A model generated the notes under the pieces. It searched no databases. It was not told the origin of the DNA and saw nothing but the letters and a program-made list of their open reading frames with translations. A program made the translations under genes and the position numbers. DNA of 35,062 nt, from contig CAIWWN010000179.1 of the NCBI GenBank assembly GCA_903916355.1, positions 1 through 35,062 of the forward strand. The letters run 5' to 3'. Shown one piece after another: positions 8,947 through 16,457 of the stretch. The first letter of the stretch is position 1. Each line of letters starts with the position of its first letter. The stretch comes from an uncultured Burkholderiales bacterium. Its GTDB lineage: Bacteria > Pseudomonadota > Gammaproteobacteria > Burkholderiales > Burkholderiaceae_C.

Positions 8947-9862
8947 AAGAGGGCTTTCGAGTGGCTTGCGCCGTGAATTCAGATGGCGGTTGTACCGCAG
9001 GGCTTGATACATGCGGCTGCACCGCAGGGCTCAGAACATGCGGCTGCACCGCATGGTGCCGCTGCGCCGCCGGCAGGGCCGCGCCGACCCTGACGGGTGA
9101 TTTTTTCCAGGCCCGCCCGAGCATACGACCTCCCGGCACGCGCTTGACGGCCACCACCATGTAGGCGCCGCCCAAAATAGGCCACCAACGCGCACCCCAG
9201 CGGTCCAGCCAAGCCATGCGCGCCAGCCAACCGCTGTTTTGCACTGCCGGGCGCCAGCAGCCAAAGCGACTGAGCTGCACCTCAAAGCCCAACAGCCGCA
9301 GCCAATCACGCAGCCGCCAATAAGCAATCAGGTTGCCCCAAATGGTCGGCACGTTGTCGCGCCAGCCCAGTCGGCGATAAAGCGCTTGACGCCGTTGATG
9401 CCAGCCCCACAAACTGACGGGGTTCAGCCCGGTGATGACCACTTGGCCCTCAGGCATCAGCACCCGTTCCACTTCGCGCAAGGTGGCGTGCGGGTCGGTG
9501 CACAGCTCCAGGGTGTGCGGCATGACCACCAGGTCCAGGCTGTTGGCCTCAAACGGCAAGGCGACCCCTTCGGCCACCAGGTCGCAAGGTGACAGTGTCG
9601 AGGCCGCAGCATCCTGCTCCGTCCACGAGCGAAGATACCAACGGTGGGGCATGCGATTGGCCTGCAGACCGTTCAATTCAGGGGTATCGAGTTGCAGCGC
9701 GTGATAGCCAAAGACATCAACGACAGCGGCATCGAGCTGCGTTTGCTCCCAATCGTGCAAATAGCAGCCCAACGGCGTCGCCAACCATTGACCCCAAGCC
9801 TGCGCCACTTGGACGGCAGAACCTGGGGATGAAGCCGGTGTTTCTATAATGGGATCGCTCAT
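8933..9862 (-). CDS. Class I SAM-dependent methyltransferase, YafS-like position
   Basis: A 309-residue protein with a SAM-methyltransferase domain. The central part shows [19 protein letters not shown], then [21 protein letters not shown], the post-motif region of UbiE/BioC-like enzymes. It sits between gloB and rnhA, exactly where E. coli has yafS, so I regard it as the YafS counterpart; its substrate is unknown. ATG 9862 was chosen over an upstream ATG at 9895 because it gives MSDPIIETP directly and the longer form would run into gloB. The two divergent start codons overlap in CATG. The C-terminus carries three degenerate 9-residue repeats (AVQPHVLSP type) from a 27-base tandem repeat, which look like a recent addition. 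Confidence 0.85.
   Translation of the reverse strand: MSDPIIETPASSPGSAVQVAQAWGQWLATPLGCYLHDWEQTQLDAAVVDVFGYHALQLDTPELNGLQANRMPHRWYLRSWTEQDAAASTLSPCDLVAEGVALPFEANSLDLVVMPHTLELCTDPHATLREVERVLMPEGQVVITGLNPVSLWGWHQRRQALYRRLGWRDNVPTIWGNLIAYWRLRDWLRLLGFEVQLSRFGCWRPAVQNSGWLARMAWLDRWGARWWPILGGAYMVVAVKRVPGGRMLGRAWKKSPVRVGAALPAAQRHHAVQPHVLSPAVQPHVSSPAVQPPSEFTAQATRKPSFGSR
8982..9062. repeat. 27-base tandem repeat, three copies
   Basis: Copies lie at 8982-9008 (degenerate, about 17 of 27 identical to the next), 9009-9035 and 9036-9062, with shared core GCGGCTGCACCGCAGGGCT. On the minus strand they encode the 9-residue repeats at the methyltransferase C-terminus. The period is a multiple of three, so copy number can change without a frameshift. 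Confidence 0.75.
9845..9850 (+). promoter_or_regulatory. Consensus -10 box of gloB
   Basis: TATAAT, a perfect -10 hexamer, ends ten bases before the gloB ATG (9861). Transcription from it would begin about 9857, leaving three or four bases of leader and no room for a ribosome site. It lies inside the N-terminal region of the divergent methyltransferase gene's upstream DNA or start. No good -35 is visible at 17 bases. Confidence 0.5.
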
Positions 9863-10631
9863 GAACTTAATTCCGCTGCCCGCTTTTTCCGACAATTACA
9901 TCTGGCTGTTGCACCACAACGGCCGGGCCTTGGTGGTCGACCCCGGCGATGCGCAACCCGTGCTGGATGCACTGGCCAGCGCAGGCTGGGTGTTGGATGT
10001 TATTTTAGTCACCCATCACCACCCTGACCACGTGGGCGGCGTGGCCGCGCTGACGGCAGCCACTTCGGCCACCGTCTATGGCCCCGCCCATGAAAAAATG
10101 CCGCCCGGCGTGATTCCGCTGACGCAAGGCGAAACCTTGTCTTGGCAAGGCTTGGAATTTGAAGTCATCGACGTTCCCGGGCACACGGCGGGGCATATCG
10201 CCTACTTCGGCCAACCCTCCGATATGGCGCCGGTCTTGTTTTGTGGCGACACCTTGTTTTCAGGCGGCTGTGGCCGCTTGTTCGAAGGCACGCCAGACCA
10301 AATGCTGAACTCGCTGGAGAAACTGGCTGGCTTGCCCGGCGCCACGCAAGTGTGCTGCGCCCACGAATACACCCTGAGCAATCTGAAATTCGCCCGGCAC
10401 ATTGAACCGGCCAACCTCGATCTCAGCGCTTACGAATCACGATGCCAAGACCTTCGTGCCCAGGGTTTACCCACCTTGCCCTCACACTTGGACTTGGAAC
10501 TCAAGATCAACCCCTTCTTGCGCAGCAGACAGCCCTCGGTCCGCGCGTCGGTGCAACACCGCACACCCACCCCGATGGACGATGCCGACTACTTTGCGGC
10601 GCTGCGTCAATGGAAAAACGATTACCGATGA
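9861..10631 (+). CDS. gloB: Hydroxyacylglutathione hydrolase (glyoxalase II)
   Basis: A 256-residue metallo-beta-lactamase-fold enzyme that splits S-lactoylglutathione to lactate and glutathione, the second step of methylglyoxal detoxification. The metal motif THHHPDHVGG gives His52, His54, Asp56 and His57; VPGHTAGH, CGDTLFSGGCGRLFEG and CAHEYTLSNL supply the later ligands and the glyoxalase II-specific segments. The start [13 protein letters not shown] aligns with the E. coli N-terminus and excludes an upstream ATG (9849). Its stop overlaps the start of mltD (ATGA), and gloB next to mltD is an arrangement also known in E. coli. Confidence 0.96.
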   Translation: MNLIPLPAFSDNYIWLLHHNGRALVVDPGDAQPVLDALASAGWVLDVILVTHHHPDHVGGVAALTAATSATVYGPAHEKMPPGVIPLTQGETLSWQGLEFEVIDVPGHTAGHIAYFGQPSDMAPVLFCGDTLFSGGCGRLFEGTPDQMLNSLEKLAGLPGATQVCCAHEYTLSNLKFARHIEPANLDLSAYESRCQDLRAQGLPTLPSHLDLELKINPFLRSRQPSVRASVQHRTPTPMDDADYFAALRQWKNDYR

Positions 10632-12214
10632 ACCCACCCTTTTTGAACCCGCTGCAAACCCGCAGGATGCGCAACGCATTGACTTTTGCCTTGTTGAGCC
10701 TGTTCCTTGTTGGCTGCGCCACAACCGGCACGGCCCCCAGCTTGGTGTCGCCAGCGCCTGTCGCCGCTGAGTCGCCTGCCCCCCCCGTCCCTGTGCCGGC
10801 CACGACCATAGCGCCCCCCCTCAGCGCCAAAGCCATTCCCCTGGCGACGGTGAAAACCGAGCCAGCGGCCGATATTTGGGAACGCATTCGCCTTGGCTTT
10901 GCCATGCCCAACTTGGAAAATGATCTTGTTCGGGACCGAGAGCAGTGGTACAGCGCCAAGCCGGACTACATGCTGCGCATGACCGAGCGCTCACGCAAAT
11001 ACCTGTTCTTCATTGTGGAAGAGCTGGAAACCCGCAACATGCCCACCGAGTTGGCACTGCTGCCCTTCATTGAATCGGCCTTCAACCCGCAAGCCGTGTC
11101 TTCCGCCAAGGCGGCGGGCATGTGGCAATTCATGCCGGCCACAGGCAAATACTTTGAGCTGAAACAAAACATCTTCCGTGACGACCGGCGCAGCGTCCAA
11201 GAATCCACCCGCGCTGCGCTCGACTATTTGCAAAAACTCTACGGTATGTTTGGTGACTGGCATTTGGCCCTGGCGGCCTACAACTGGGGCGAAGGCAGCG
11301 TCAGTCGGGCTTTGGCCAAAAACAAGGCCGCCGGTCTGGGCCTGGGCTACAGCGACCTGAACATGCCCAACGAGACCCGGTATTACGTGCCCAAGTTGCA
11401 AGCGGTGAAAAATATTGTCAGCCAACCCGCGGCCTTCAATACGCGCTTGCCTCTGATTCAAAACCACGCTTATTTCCAGAGCGTGACGATCACCCGCGAC
11501 ATCGATATCAATTTGGCAGCCCGCTTGGCCGAGATCAGCTTGGACGACTTCAAAGCCCTCAATCCCTCGATGAGCCGACCCGTGATTTTGGCCGCCGGCA
11601 CACCCCAGATTCTGCTGCCTTGGGACAATGCCGATCTGTTTCAGCGCAATCTGGATGCACACCCCAACAACCGTCTGGCCACATGGACCGCTTGGGTGTC
11701 GCCTCAGACCATGAAAGTGCAAGAAGCCTCACGCATCGTCGGTATGCCTGAAGACCAGTTGCGCAGCATGAACAACATTCCGCAAAAAATGCTGATCAAG
11801 GCGGGCTCGACCTTGCTGGTGCCACGCAAAGGCGCGCTCGACGCCGATGTGACCGAACATTTGGCTGACAACGCACAAGTCGCTTTTGCGCCTGAGGTCG
11901 TCCTCAAACGCATCTTGCTCAAGGCACACAGGGGTGACACCTTGGCCAGCTTTGCCAGCAAAAATGGGGTGAGCGTGAGCAACCTGTTGAGTTGGAACAA
12001 ACTGAGTGCCAATGCACCGCTCAAAGCGGGGCAGTCCATTGCCTTGTTGATTCCCACGACGCAAGGACGCCTGGTGGCCAAGGGCTTGCCTGTCAAGGGC
12101 TTGGTCGCCAAGGCCGCGCCAGCGGTGGGCCACGGCAAAGCGGCGGGCACCATGAAGCCAACGCACGCCCAAGTGAACACGCCCCACAAATCCATCAAAG
12201 TGGCCAAGCGCTAA
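10628..12214 (+). CDS. mltD: Membrane-bound lytic murein transglycosylase D (lipoprotein)
   Basis: A 528-residue outer-membrane lipoprotein that cleaves peptidoglycan glycan strands to 1,6-anhydromuropeptides. The N-terminus has a signal peptide with lipobox LVGC (Cys30). A proline-rich linker follows, then the SLT domain with ELALLPFIESAFNP (catalytic Glu149), GMWQFMPATG and AAYNWGEG. A single clear LysM repeat (HRGDTLASFASKNGVSVSNL, roughly residues 432-477) binds peptidoglycan, followed by a basic tail. E. coli MltD has two LysM repeats; an earlier degenerate one may lie before 430. The ATG at 10628 overlaps the gloB stop; ATG 10667 (MRNALTF) is an alternative closer to the usual signal-peptide start. 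Confidence 0.94.
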   Translation: MNPPFLNPLQTRRMRNALTFALLSLFLVGCATTGTAPSLVSPAPVAAESPAPPVPVPATTIAPPLSAKAIPLATVKTEPAADIWERIRLGFAMPNLENDLVRDREQWYSAKPDYMLRMTERSRKYLFFIVEELETRNMPTELALLPFIESAFNPQAVSSAKAAGMWQFMPATGKYFELKQNIFRDDRRSVQESTRAALDYLQKLYGMFGDWHLALAAYNWGEGSVSRALAKNKAAGLGLGYSDLNMPNETRYYVPKLQAVKNIVSQPAAFNTRLPLIQNHAYFQSVTITRDIDINLAARLAEISLDDFKALNPSMSRPVILAAGTPQILLPWDNADLFQRNLDAHPNNRLATWTAWVSPQTMKVQEASRIVGMPEDQLRSMNNIPQKMLIKAGSTLLVPRKGALDADVTEHLADNAQVAFAPEVVLKRILLKAHRGDTLASFASKNGVSVSNLLSWNKLSANAPLKAGQSIALLIPTTQGRLVAKGLPVKGLVAKAAPAVGHGKAAGTMKPTHAQVNTPHKSIKVAKR

Positions 12215-12247
12215 AACCCCGCTTTCAGCATCTGGCATCGGCTTGCG

Positions 12248-13291
12248 TCAAATCAAAAAGCGTTTTTTGCTTTTCTGCACCGCTTCATTGGTGTAGGCCG
12301 CCTGCAAGGCAGAACGGTCCACCACAAGCGGTCGGGACAAGCCCAAGCGCAGTGCGCGACTGCGCCATGCGGTATGGAGCAACTCATCGGCAAACAAGCC
12401 GTCGGGACAAAAACTTTCGCGCACTTTGTCCACAGTGCCCAGGTAAAAGGCACGATCGCCTGTCCATGCATGGACCGGCACAATTTTCAGTAAGTCGGTA
12501 GGCCCTGCTGTCGTCAACCACTTCAGGGCGCGCACCACACCATCGGTGAGCCCCTGAATCAACTCGGGTTTGCTCTGCAGATATTCAGCTTTGGCCCACA
12601 AACAGGTTGCAGCGCTGGCGCCGCCCATCCACAGTTGAGCGCCTTGCAAGGTCCGTGTCTCAGCCACCACGCGCAAATCACTTTTGTATTCCAGCCAACT
12701 CATCACCGGGTCGATATGGCACAAGGCATCGACAGCGCCGCTGCGCAAACTCTCTGTGGCTGCACCCATATTGCCCACGGCCACAAACTGCATATCGCGT
12801 GGTGCCAAACCCGCCTGCAAGCTCCACAAATGGGCCATGGCATGGCTGGCAGAGCCCCAGTCGGAAATCCCGATTTTGAAACGCTTCAAATCGGCCATGC
12901 TCTGAAATGAGGTCAAGCGCCGCATGGCAATACCCAAGCTGATTTGCGGGGTCCGTCCCTGCAGGACAAAGGCCTTGATTTTTTGCCCCTGCTCATTCAG
13001 ATCAAACACCTGATCAAAAGTGCCACTGACCACATCCACCATGCCCGAAGTCAGGGCCTGATGAACTTGCGCATCGGCATCAAAATCGTGCCACTCCAGT
13101 TGGATGCCAAACGGTTTGAAGTAACCCATTTGATCCGCCAAAACCAGGGGGAAATGGGCCATGCTGCCACGCATCGACAAGCCCAGACGAACTTTATGCA
13201 CGTCGCTGACCGCACCTTGGGCTGTGCTCGCGCACGCCAAGGCCGCTGCAGCCAGCAGATTGAATTGACGTCTTCCCAGAATAGGCCCCAC
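12248..13291 (-). CDS. ABC transporter substrate-binding protein, NMT1/SsuA-like
   Basis: A 347-residue periplasmic binding protein of the NMT1/THI5/SsuA type, which captures sulfonates, nitrate, thiamine precursors or similar small ligands. An N-terminal GRRQFNLLAAAALACAS looks like a twin-arginine-type signal peptide. Mature features are FPLVLADQMGYFKPFGIQLEW, GISDWGSASHAM and AVGNMGAATESLRSGAVDAL, typical of this family. I chose the GTG at 13291 because GGGGAG lies six bases before it; the TTG at 13318 has no such support. No permease or ATPase gene is adjacent, so its transporter partners must be elsewhere or it acts as an orphan receptor. It lies downstream of recR on the same strand, 136 bases away. 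Confidence 0.85.
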   Translation of the reverse strand: MGPILGRRQFNLLAAAALACASTAQGAVSDVHKVRLGLSMRGSMAHFPLVLADQMGYFKPFGIQLEWHDFDADAQVHQALTSGMVDVVSGTFDQVFDLNEQGQKIKAFVLQGRTPQISLGIAMRRLTSFQSMADLKRFKIGISDWGSASHAMAHLWSLQAGLAPRDMQFVAVGNMGAATESLRSGAVDALCHIDPVMSWLEYKSDLRVVAETRTLQGAQLWMGGASAATCLWAKAEYLQSKPELIQGLTDGVVRALKWLTTAGPTDLLKIVPVHAWTGDRAFYLGTVDKVRESFCPDGLFADELLHTAWRSRALRLGLSRPLVVDRSALQAAYTNEAVQKSKKRFLI

Positions 13292-13427
13292 CCTGTACTC
13301 CCCTGCATATCGCCCCAAGGCGTTGATGCCACCAGCTTAATCAGTGGGCCTCATTGGCGCATCGGGAAACATCCCAAGCGGGTTTTTACGTAATGGATTG
13401 GCACTAGAAGATGCTTTTCGACCGGCC

Positions 13428-14018
13428 TCAGCGGCGATCGACCAGGGCATGGGCAATGGTGCCCAGATCCACATACTCCAGTTCACTGCCCGCAGGCACG
13501 CCACGGGCCAGACGGGTCACGCGCAAGCCTTTGCTTTTGAGCATTTCGGCAATCACATGGGCGGTGGCTTCGCCCTCGGCGGTGAAATTGGTCGCCAAAA
13601 TCACCTCTTGCACCACGCCATCCACAGCGCGGTCCAGCAGCTTGGCCAGGCCAATGTCTTTGGGGCCAATACCGTCGAGCGGGCTGAGTTTGCCCATCAA
13701 CACAAAATACAGGCCCTTGAAGGACGCGGTGCGCTCAATCGCCGATTGATCGGCCGGGGTTTCCACCACGCACAACTTGCTGTGGTCGCGTGATGGATCT
13801 TGGCAAGTGGCACAGACCTCAGACTCGGTGAAGGTGTGACACAAATTGCAATGCCGCACACTCTCTACCGCTTCTTTCAAAGCGCGTGACAGCATCATGG
13901 CCGCCGCCCGATCGCGCTGCATCAAATGAAACGCCATGCGGGCAGCCGACTTGATGCCCACCCCCGGCAAAGCCTTCAGGGCCTGGGTCAACGCGTCGAG
14001 CGTATAGGCGTCAGACAT
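13428..14018 (-). CDS. recR: Recombination mediator RecR
   Basis: A 196-residue DNA-binding protein that with RecF and RecO loads RecA onto gapped DNA. A helix-hairpin-helix segment ([19 protein letters not shown]) is followed by a zinc finger with Cys57, Cys60, Cys69 and Cys72, then a Toprim domain ([16 protein letters not shown]) and the C-terminal [16 protein letters not shown]. Length is the family's usual 195-200. It begins three bases after the ybaB stop, the third gene of the conserved dnaX-ybaB-recR operon. Confidence 0.97.
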   Translation of the reverse strand: MSDAYTLDALTQALKALPGVGIKSAARMAFHLMQRDRAAAMMLSRALKEAVESVRHCNLCHTFTESEVCATCQDPSRDHSKLCVVETPADQSAIERTASFKGLYFVLMGKLSPLDGIGPKDIGLAKLLDRAVDGVVQEVILATNFTAEGEATAHVIAEMLKSKGLRVTRLARGVPAGSELEYVDLGTIAHALVDRR

Positions 14019-14021
14019 CGA

Positions 14022-14345
14022 TCAGAACGGCAGTTTCATGCCGGGCGGCAGACCGGCGGTCAGCTTGCCCATTTTTTGCTGCGAGGTTTCCTCGGCCAAA
14101 CGCACGGCATCGTTCATGGCCGCAGCCACCAAGTCTTCCAGCATGTCTTTGTCGTCCGTCAACAAACTCGGATCGATGGTCACGCGTTTCACGCTGTGTT
14201 TGCAGGTCATCAAAACCTTGACCAGACCACCACCAGAGGCCCCTTCCACATCGATGAAGGCCAGTTCGTCTTGCGCTTTTTTCAGGTTGTCTTGCATCGC
14301 CTGGGCTTGCTTCATCAGGCCGGCGAGTTGTCCTTTGTTGAACAT
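14022..14345 (-). CDS. ybaB: YbaB/EbfC-family nucleoid-associated protein
   Basis: A 107-residue small DNA-binding protein that forms a tweezer-like dimer and coats the nucleoid. The N-terminal helix is [21 protein letters not shown], followed by the beta core [26 protein letters not shown] and a C-terminal helix; the tail [10 protein letters not shown] is typical of the family. It lies between dnaX (39 bases upstream) and recR (three bases downstream), the arrangement that defines this family in most bacteria. Confidence 0.96.
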   Translation of the reverse strand: MFNKGQLAGLMKQAQAMQDNLKKAQDELAFIDVEGASGGGLVKVLMTCKHSVKRVTIDPSLLTDDKDMLEDLVAAAMNDAVRLAEETSQQKMGKLTAGLPPGMKLPF

Positions 14346-14384
14346 GAGAGGGTTCCTTTTTTGTAAGAGAAGTGGTCTGAAAAA

Positions 14385-16268
14385 TCAAATTGGTTTGACG
14401 CTGCCGGGCACAATTTTGCCGCCAAAGTCACGCAGCATGGATTGCACCAGGGGGTCATTTTCAATCAGGGCTTGCGCGGCCCACTGCCGCTCGTTGGCCG
14501 CCAGGGTGTTGCGCAGCAAGGGGCTGTCAGTCACTTTGCCCATTTCAAAGGCCAGCTCCACGCTGAAACCCACCGTGGCCAGTGCCGTTTTCAAACGCTC
14601 ACGCGCGGCCGGTTGGTTCAAGGACTCGCGCTCCAAACGCAGTTGCCAGCGGTCGGTATCGCGTCCCATCAACTGAGACTGCAAAGCCAACTCGCGCACC
14701 AGGCCGTTGATGAGCTCCTTCTCCGCCATGTCGCGCACGAGTGCGGCCCAAAACTCGCCCTCTTCGGTGACGATCAGCTCCACAGCAGCCTGCGCTTGCT
14801 GAGGATCACGCCGAGGCGATGTGCGCGCCGAAGGCTCGGTGGTGTCGCGCACCGGCAAGGCCTGGAAAGACGAGACTTCATGCTCAGGTTCGAGATCGGC
14901 CACAAAGGGCTGGTCCTCGTCCAAATCGACCCAGGGTGGCGGACCATCGTCTTCTGCGGCTATCGGCACTGGGGCCACCTGTGCCACGCGCTCAGGCGGT
15001 GCAGCAGCAGTTGGCGTTGCGGCAATCGGCGTTGCGGCCAACACTTCAGGTGCGGGCTCGGCCACAGAGGCTGCTGAAGAGGTCGGCGCCGGCGCTGAAA
15101 CTACGGCGGCGTGAGGTTCAGGTGCTGATCGCAGACTTTTTTTTTCAGCCGGGGTCGAGGTCGTGGCGCCAGGTTTGAAGGCCAGCAGCCGCAGCAACAC
15201 CATGGTCAAGGCCACGTACTCGTCGGGCGCCAAGCCCAGCTCACCGCGTCCGTGCAGGCACAGGCTGTACAAGAGCTGGGTTTCGTCCGCCGCCATGCCC
15301 TGCGCCAGCCGGGTAATTTCTGCGGCATCCGGGTCGCTGTCATCTTGCGCCATGTGGGGCACGGCCTGGATCACGGCCATGCGCTGCAAGACCAAAGACA
15401 TGTCTTCTAAAGTGGAGGCCGCCGACAAACCGTTGCGGCGCAGAGTTTCAACCAAATCCACCACGGTCGCACCATCGGCGCGGTCCAGCGCGTCAATCAA
15501 ACGCAGCACATGGCTGCGGTCCACGGTGCCCAACATCTGGCGCACAGTGGCTTCTTGCAATTGGCCGTTGCCAAAGGCAATGGCTTGGTCTGTCAGGCTC
15601 AAAGCGTCGCGCATCGAACCGCGTGCGGCACGCGCCAGCATGCGCAAGGCCAAGGGCTCAGCGGGTATTTTTTCTTGCACCAGGACCTGGGTCAAATGCT
15701 CAAACACGGTCTCTGGTGCCATGGGTCGCAGATTGAACTGCAAGCAACGCGAGAGCACCGTGACCGGCACTTTTTGCGGATCGGTGGTGGCCAGTACAAA
15801 CTTGAGGTACTCGGGCGGCTCTTCCAGCGTTTTCAGCATCGCGTTGAACGCGGTGTTGGTGAGCATGTGCACCTCGTCGATCATGAAGACCTTGAAGCGC
15901 CCTTGCACCGGCTTGTAAACCGCCTGCTCCAGCAGGCTTTGCACCTCGTCCACGCCCCGATTCGAGGCTGCGTCCAGCTCGGTGTAGTCGACAAAACGCC
16001 CAGCATCAATGTCGCGGCAGGCCTGGCACACGCCACAGGGCTCAGCGGTGATGCCGCCCTGCCCGTCCATGCCCTGGCAGTTGAGCGACTTGGCCAAAAT
16101 CCGCGAGACCGTGGTTTTGCCCACGCCCCGCGTGCCGGTGAACAGATACGCGTGATGCAAACGCTGCTGCACCAAGGCATTGGTCAAAGCCTGCACCACA
16201 TGCTCTTGCCCCACCATTTCGGTGAAATTGCGCGGGCGGTATTTACGGGCAAGAACAAGGTAAGACAT
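14385..16268 (-). CDS. dnaX: DNA polymerase III subunits tau (and probably gamma)
   Basis: A 627-residue clamp-loader ATPase that opens the sliding clamp and, as tau, tethers polymerase cores and DnaB. Domain I holds Walker A GTRGVGKTT (45-53), a zinc module (Cys64, Cys78, Cys81, Cys84), the Walker B-like DEVHML and the SRC sensor (173-175). Domains II-III run to about residue 365. A Pro/Ala-rich linker follows, then the tau-specific C-terminus from about 480. At codons 375-378 the coding strand has nine A in a row (15137-15145): a -1 shift or one added A would end translation after residue 383, leaving domains I-III, a gamma-like product. It heads the dnaX-ybaB-recR operon. Confidence 0.97.
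   Translation of the reverse strand: MSYLVLARKYRPRNFTEMVGQEHVVQALTNALVQQRLHHAYLFTGTRGVGKTTVSRILAKSLNCQGMDGQGGITAEPCGVCQACRDIDAGRFVDYTELDAASNRGVDEVQSLLEQAVYKPVQGRFKVFMIDEVHMLTNTAFNAMLKTLEEPPEYLKFVLATTDPQKVPVTVLSRCLQFNLRPMAPETVFEHLTQVLVQEKIPAEPLALRMLARAARGSMRDALSLTDQAIAFGNGQLQEATVRQMLGTVDRSHVLRLIDALDRADGATVVDLVETLRRNGLSAASTLEDMSLVLQRMAVIQAVPHMAQDDSDPDAAEITRLAQGMAADETQLLYSLCLHGRGELGLAPDEYVALTMVLLRLLAFKPGATTSTPAEKKSLRSAPEPHAAVVSAPAPTSSAASVAEPAPEVLAATPIAATPTAAAPPERVAQVAPVPIAAEDDGPPPWVDLDEDQPFVADLEPEHEVSSFQALPVRDTTEPSARTSPRRDPQQAQAAVELIVTEEGEFWAALVRDMAEKELINGLVRELALQSQLMGRDTDRWQLRLERESLNQPAARERLKTALATVGFSVELAFEMGKVTDSPLLRNTLAANERQWAAQALIENDPLVQSMLRDFGGKIVPGSVKPI
15137..15145 (-). promoter_or_regulatory. 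A9 slippery run in dnaX, candidate gamma-producing recoding site
   Basis: The coding strand reads GAA AAA AAA AGT at codons 375-378. A -1 shift, or transcripts with ten A, continue KKKSAIST and stop at the TGA at 15120-15118. Loss of one A stops at the TAG at 15103-15101. E. coli dnaX uses an A-rich ribosomal frameshift and Thermus thermophilus dnaX a nine-A transcriptional slippage run for the same end; use here is inferred. Confidence 0.6.
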
Positions 16269-16337
16269 GCGCCTGATTCAATCGGCTAAGCCAAGCCCTT
16301 CCGCGGCCCATGCCCGGTTTCTACCCTGCGCATGCTC

Positions 16338-16343
16338 TACAAT
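16338..16343 (+). promoter_or_regulatory. -10 box of the 4.5S RNA gene
   Basis: TACAAT ends seven bases before G16351, the predicted first base of the RNA, which is the expected distance. The -35 region (about 16315-16320) is poor. The promoter lies in the 82-base spacer shared with the divergent dnaX. Confidence 0.65.
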
Positions 16344-16350
16344 AGACAGC

Positions 16351-16444
16351 GACGGGCCTTCCCGCATGGTGAAGCGGCCAACCGAGTCAGGTGGGGAACC
16401 AAGCAGCTCTAACTGTAGAGCCAGTGCCGGGGTCAAGGCTCGTC
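16351..16444 (+). ncRNA. ffs: Signal recognition particle 4.5S RNA
   Basis: About 94 bases form one long hairpin. The ends pair over ten bases: GACGGGCCTT (16351-16360) with AAGGCTCGTC (16435-16444), one G-U. The apical region reads GTCAGGTGGGGAACCAAGCA, which matches the Ffh-binding domain IV: GGAA tetraloop at 16394-16397 flanked by CAGGT and the asymmetric AAGCAG loop. In E. coli the two pairs next to the tetraloop are CC-GG; here they are GG-CC, a compensatory swap. The RNA joins Ffh to form the SRP that targets membrane proteins. In Bacillus the SRP RNA gene also neighbours dnaX, though here it is divergent. Ends are estimated from pairing. Confidence 0.88.
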
Positions 16445-16457
16445 AACTTATTTCACC

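Noticed and set aside
10442-10627. N-terminal extension of mltD into gloB
   Set aside because: It would place 62 unconserved residues before the lipoprotein signal; the ATG at 10628 overlapping the gloB stop gives a proper signal peptide.
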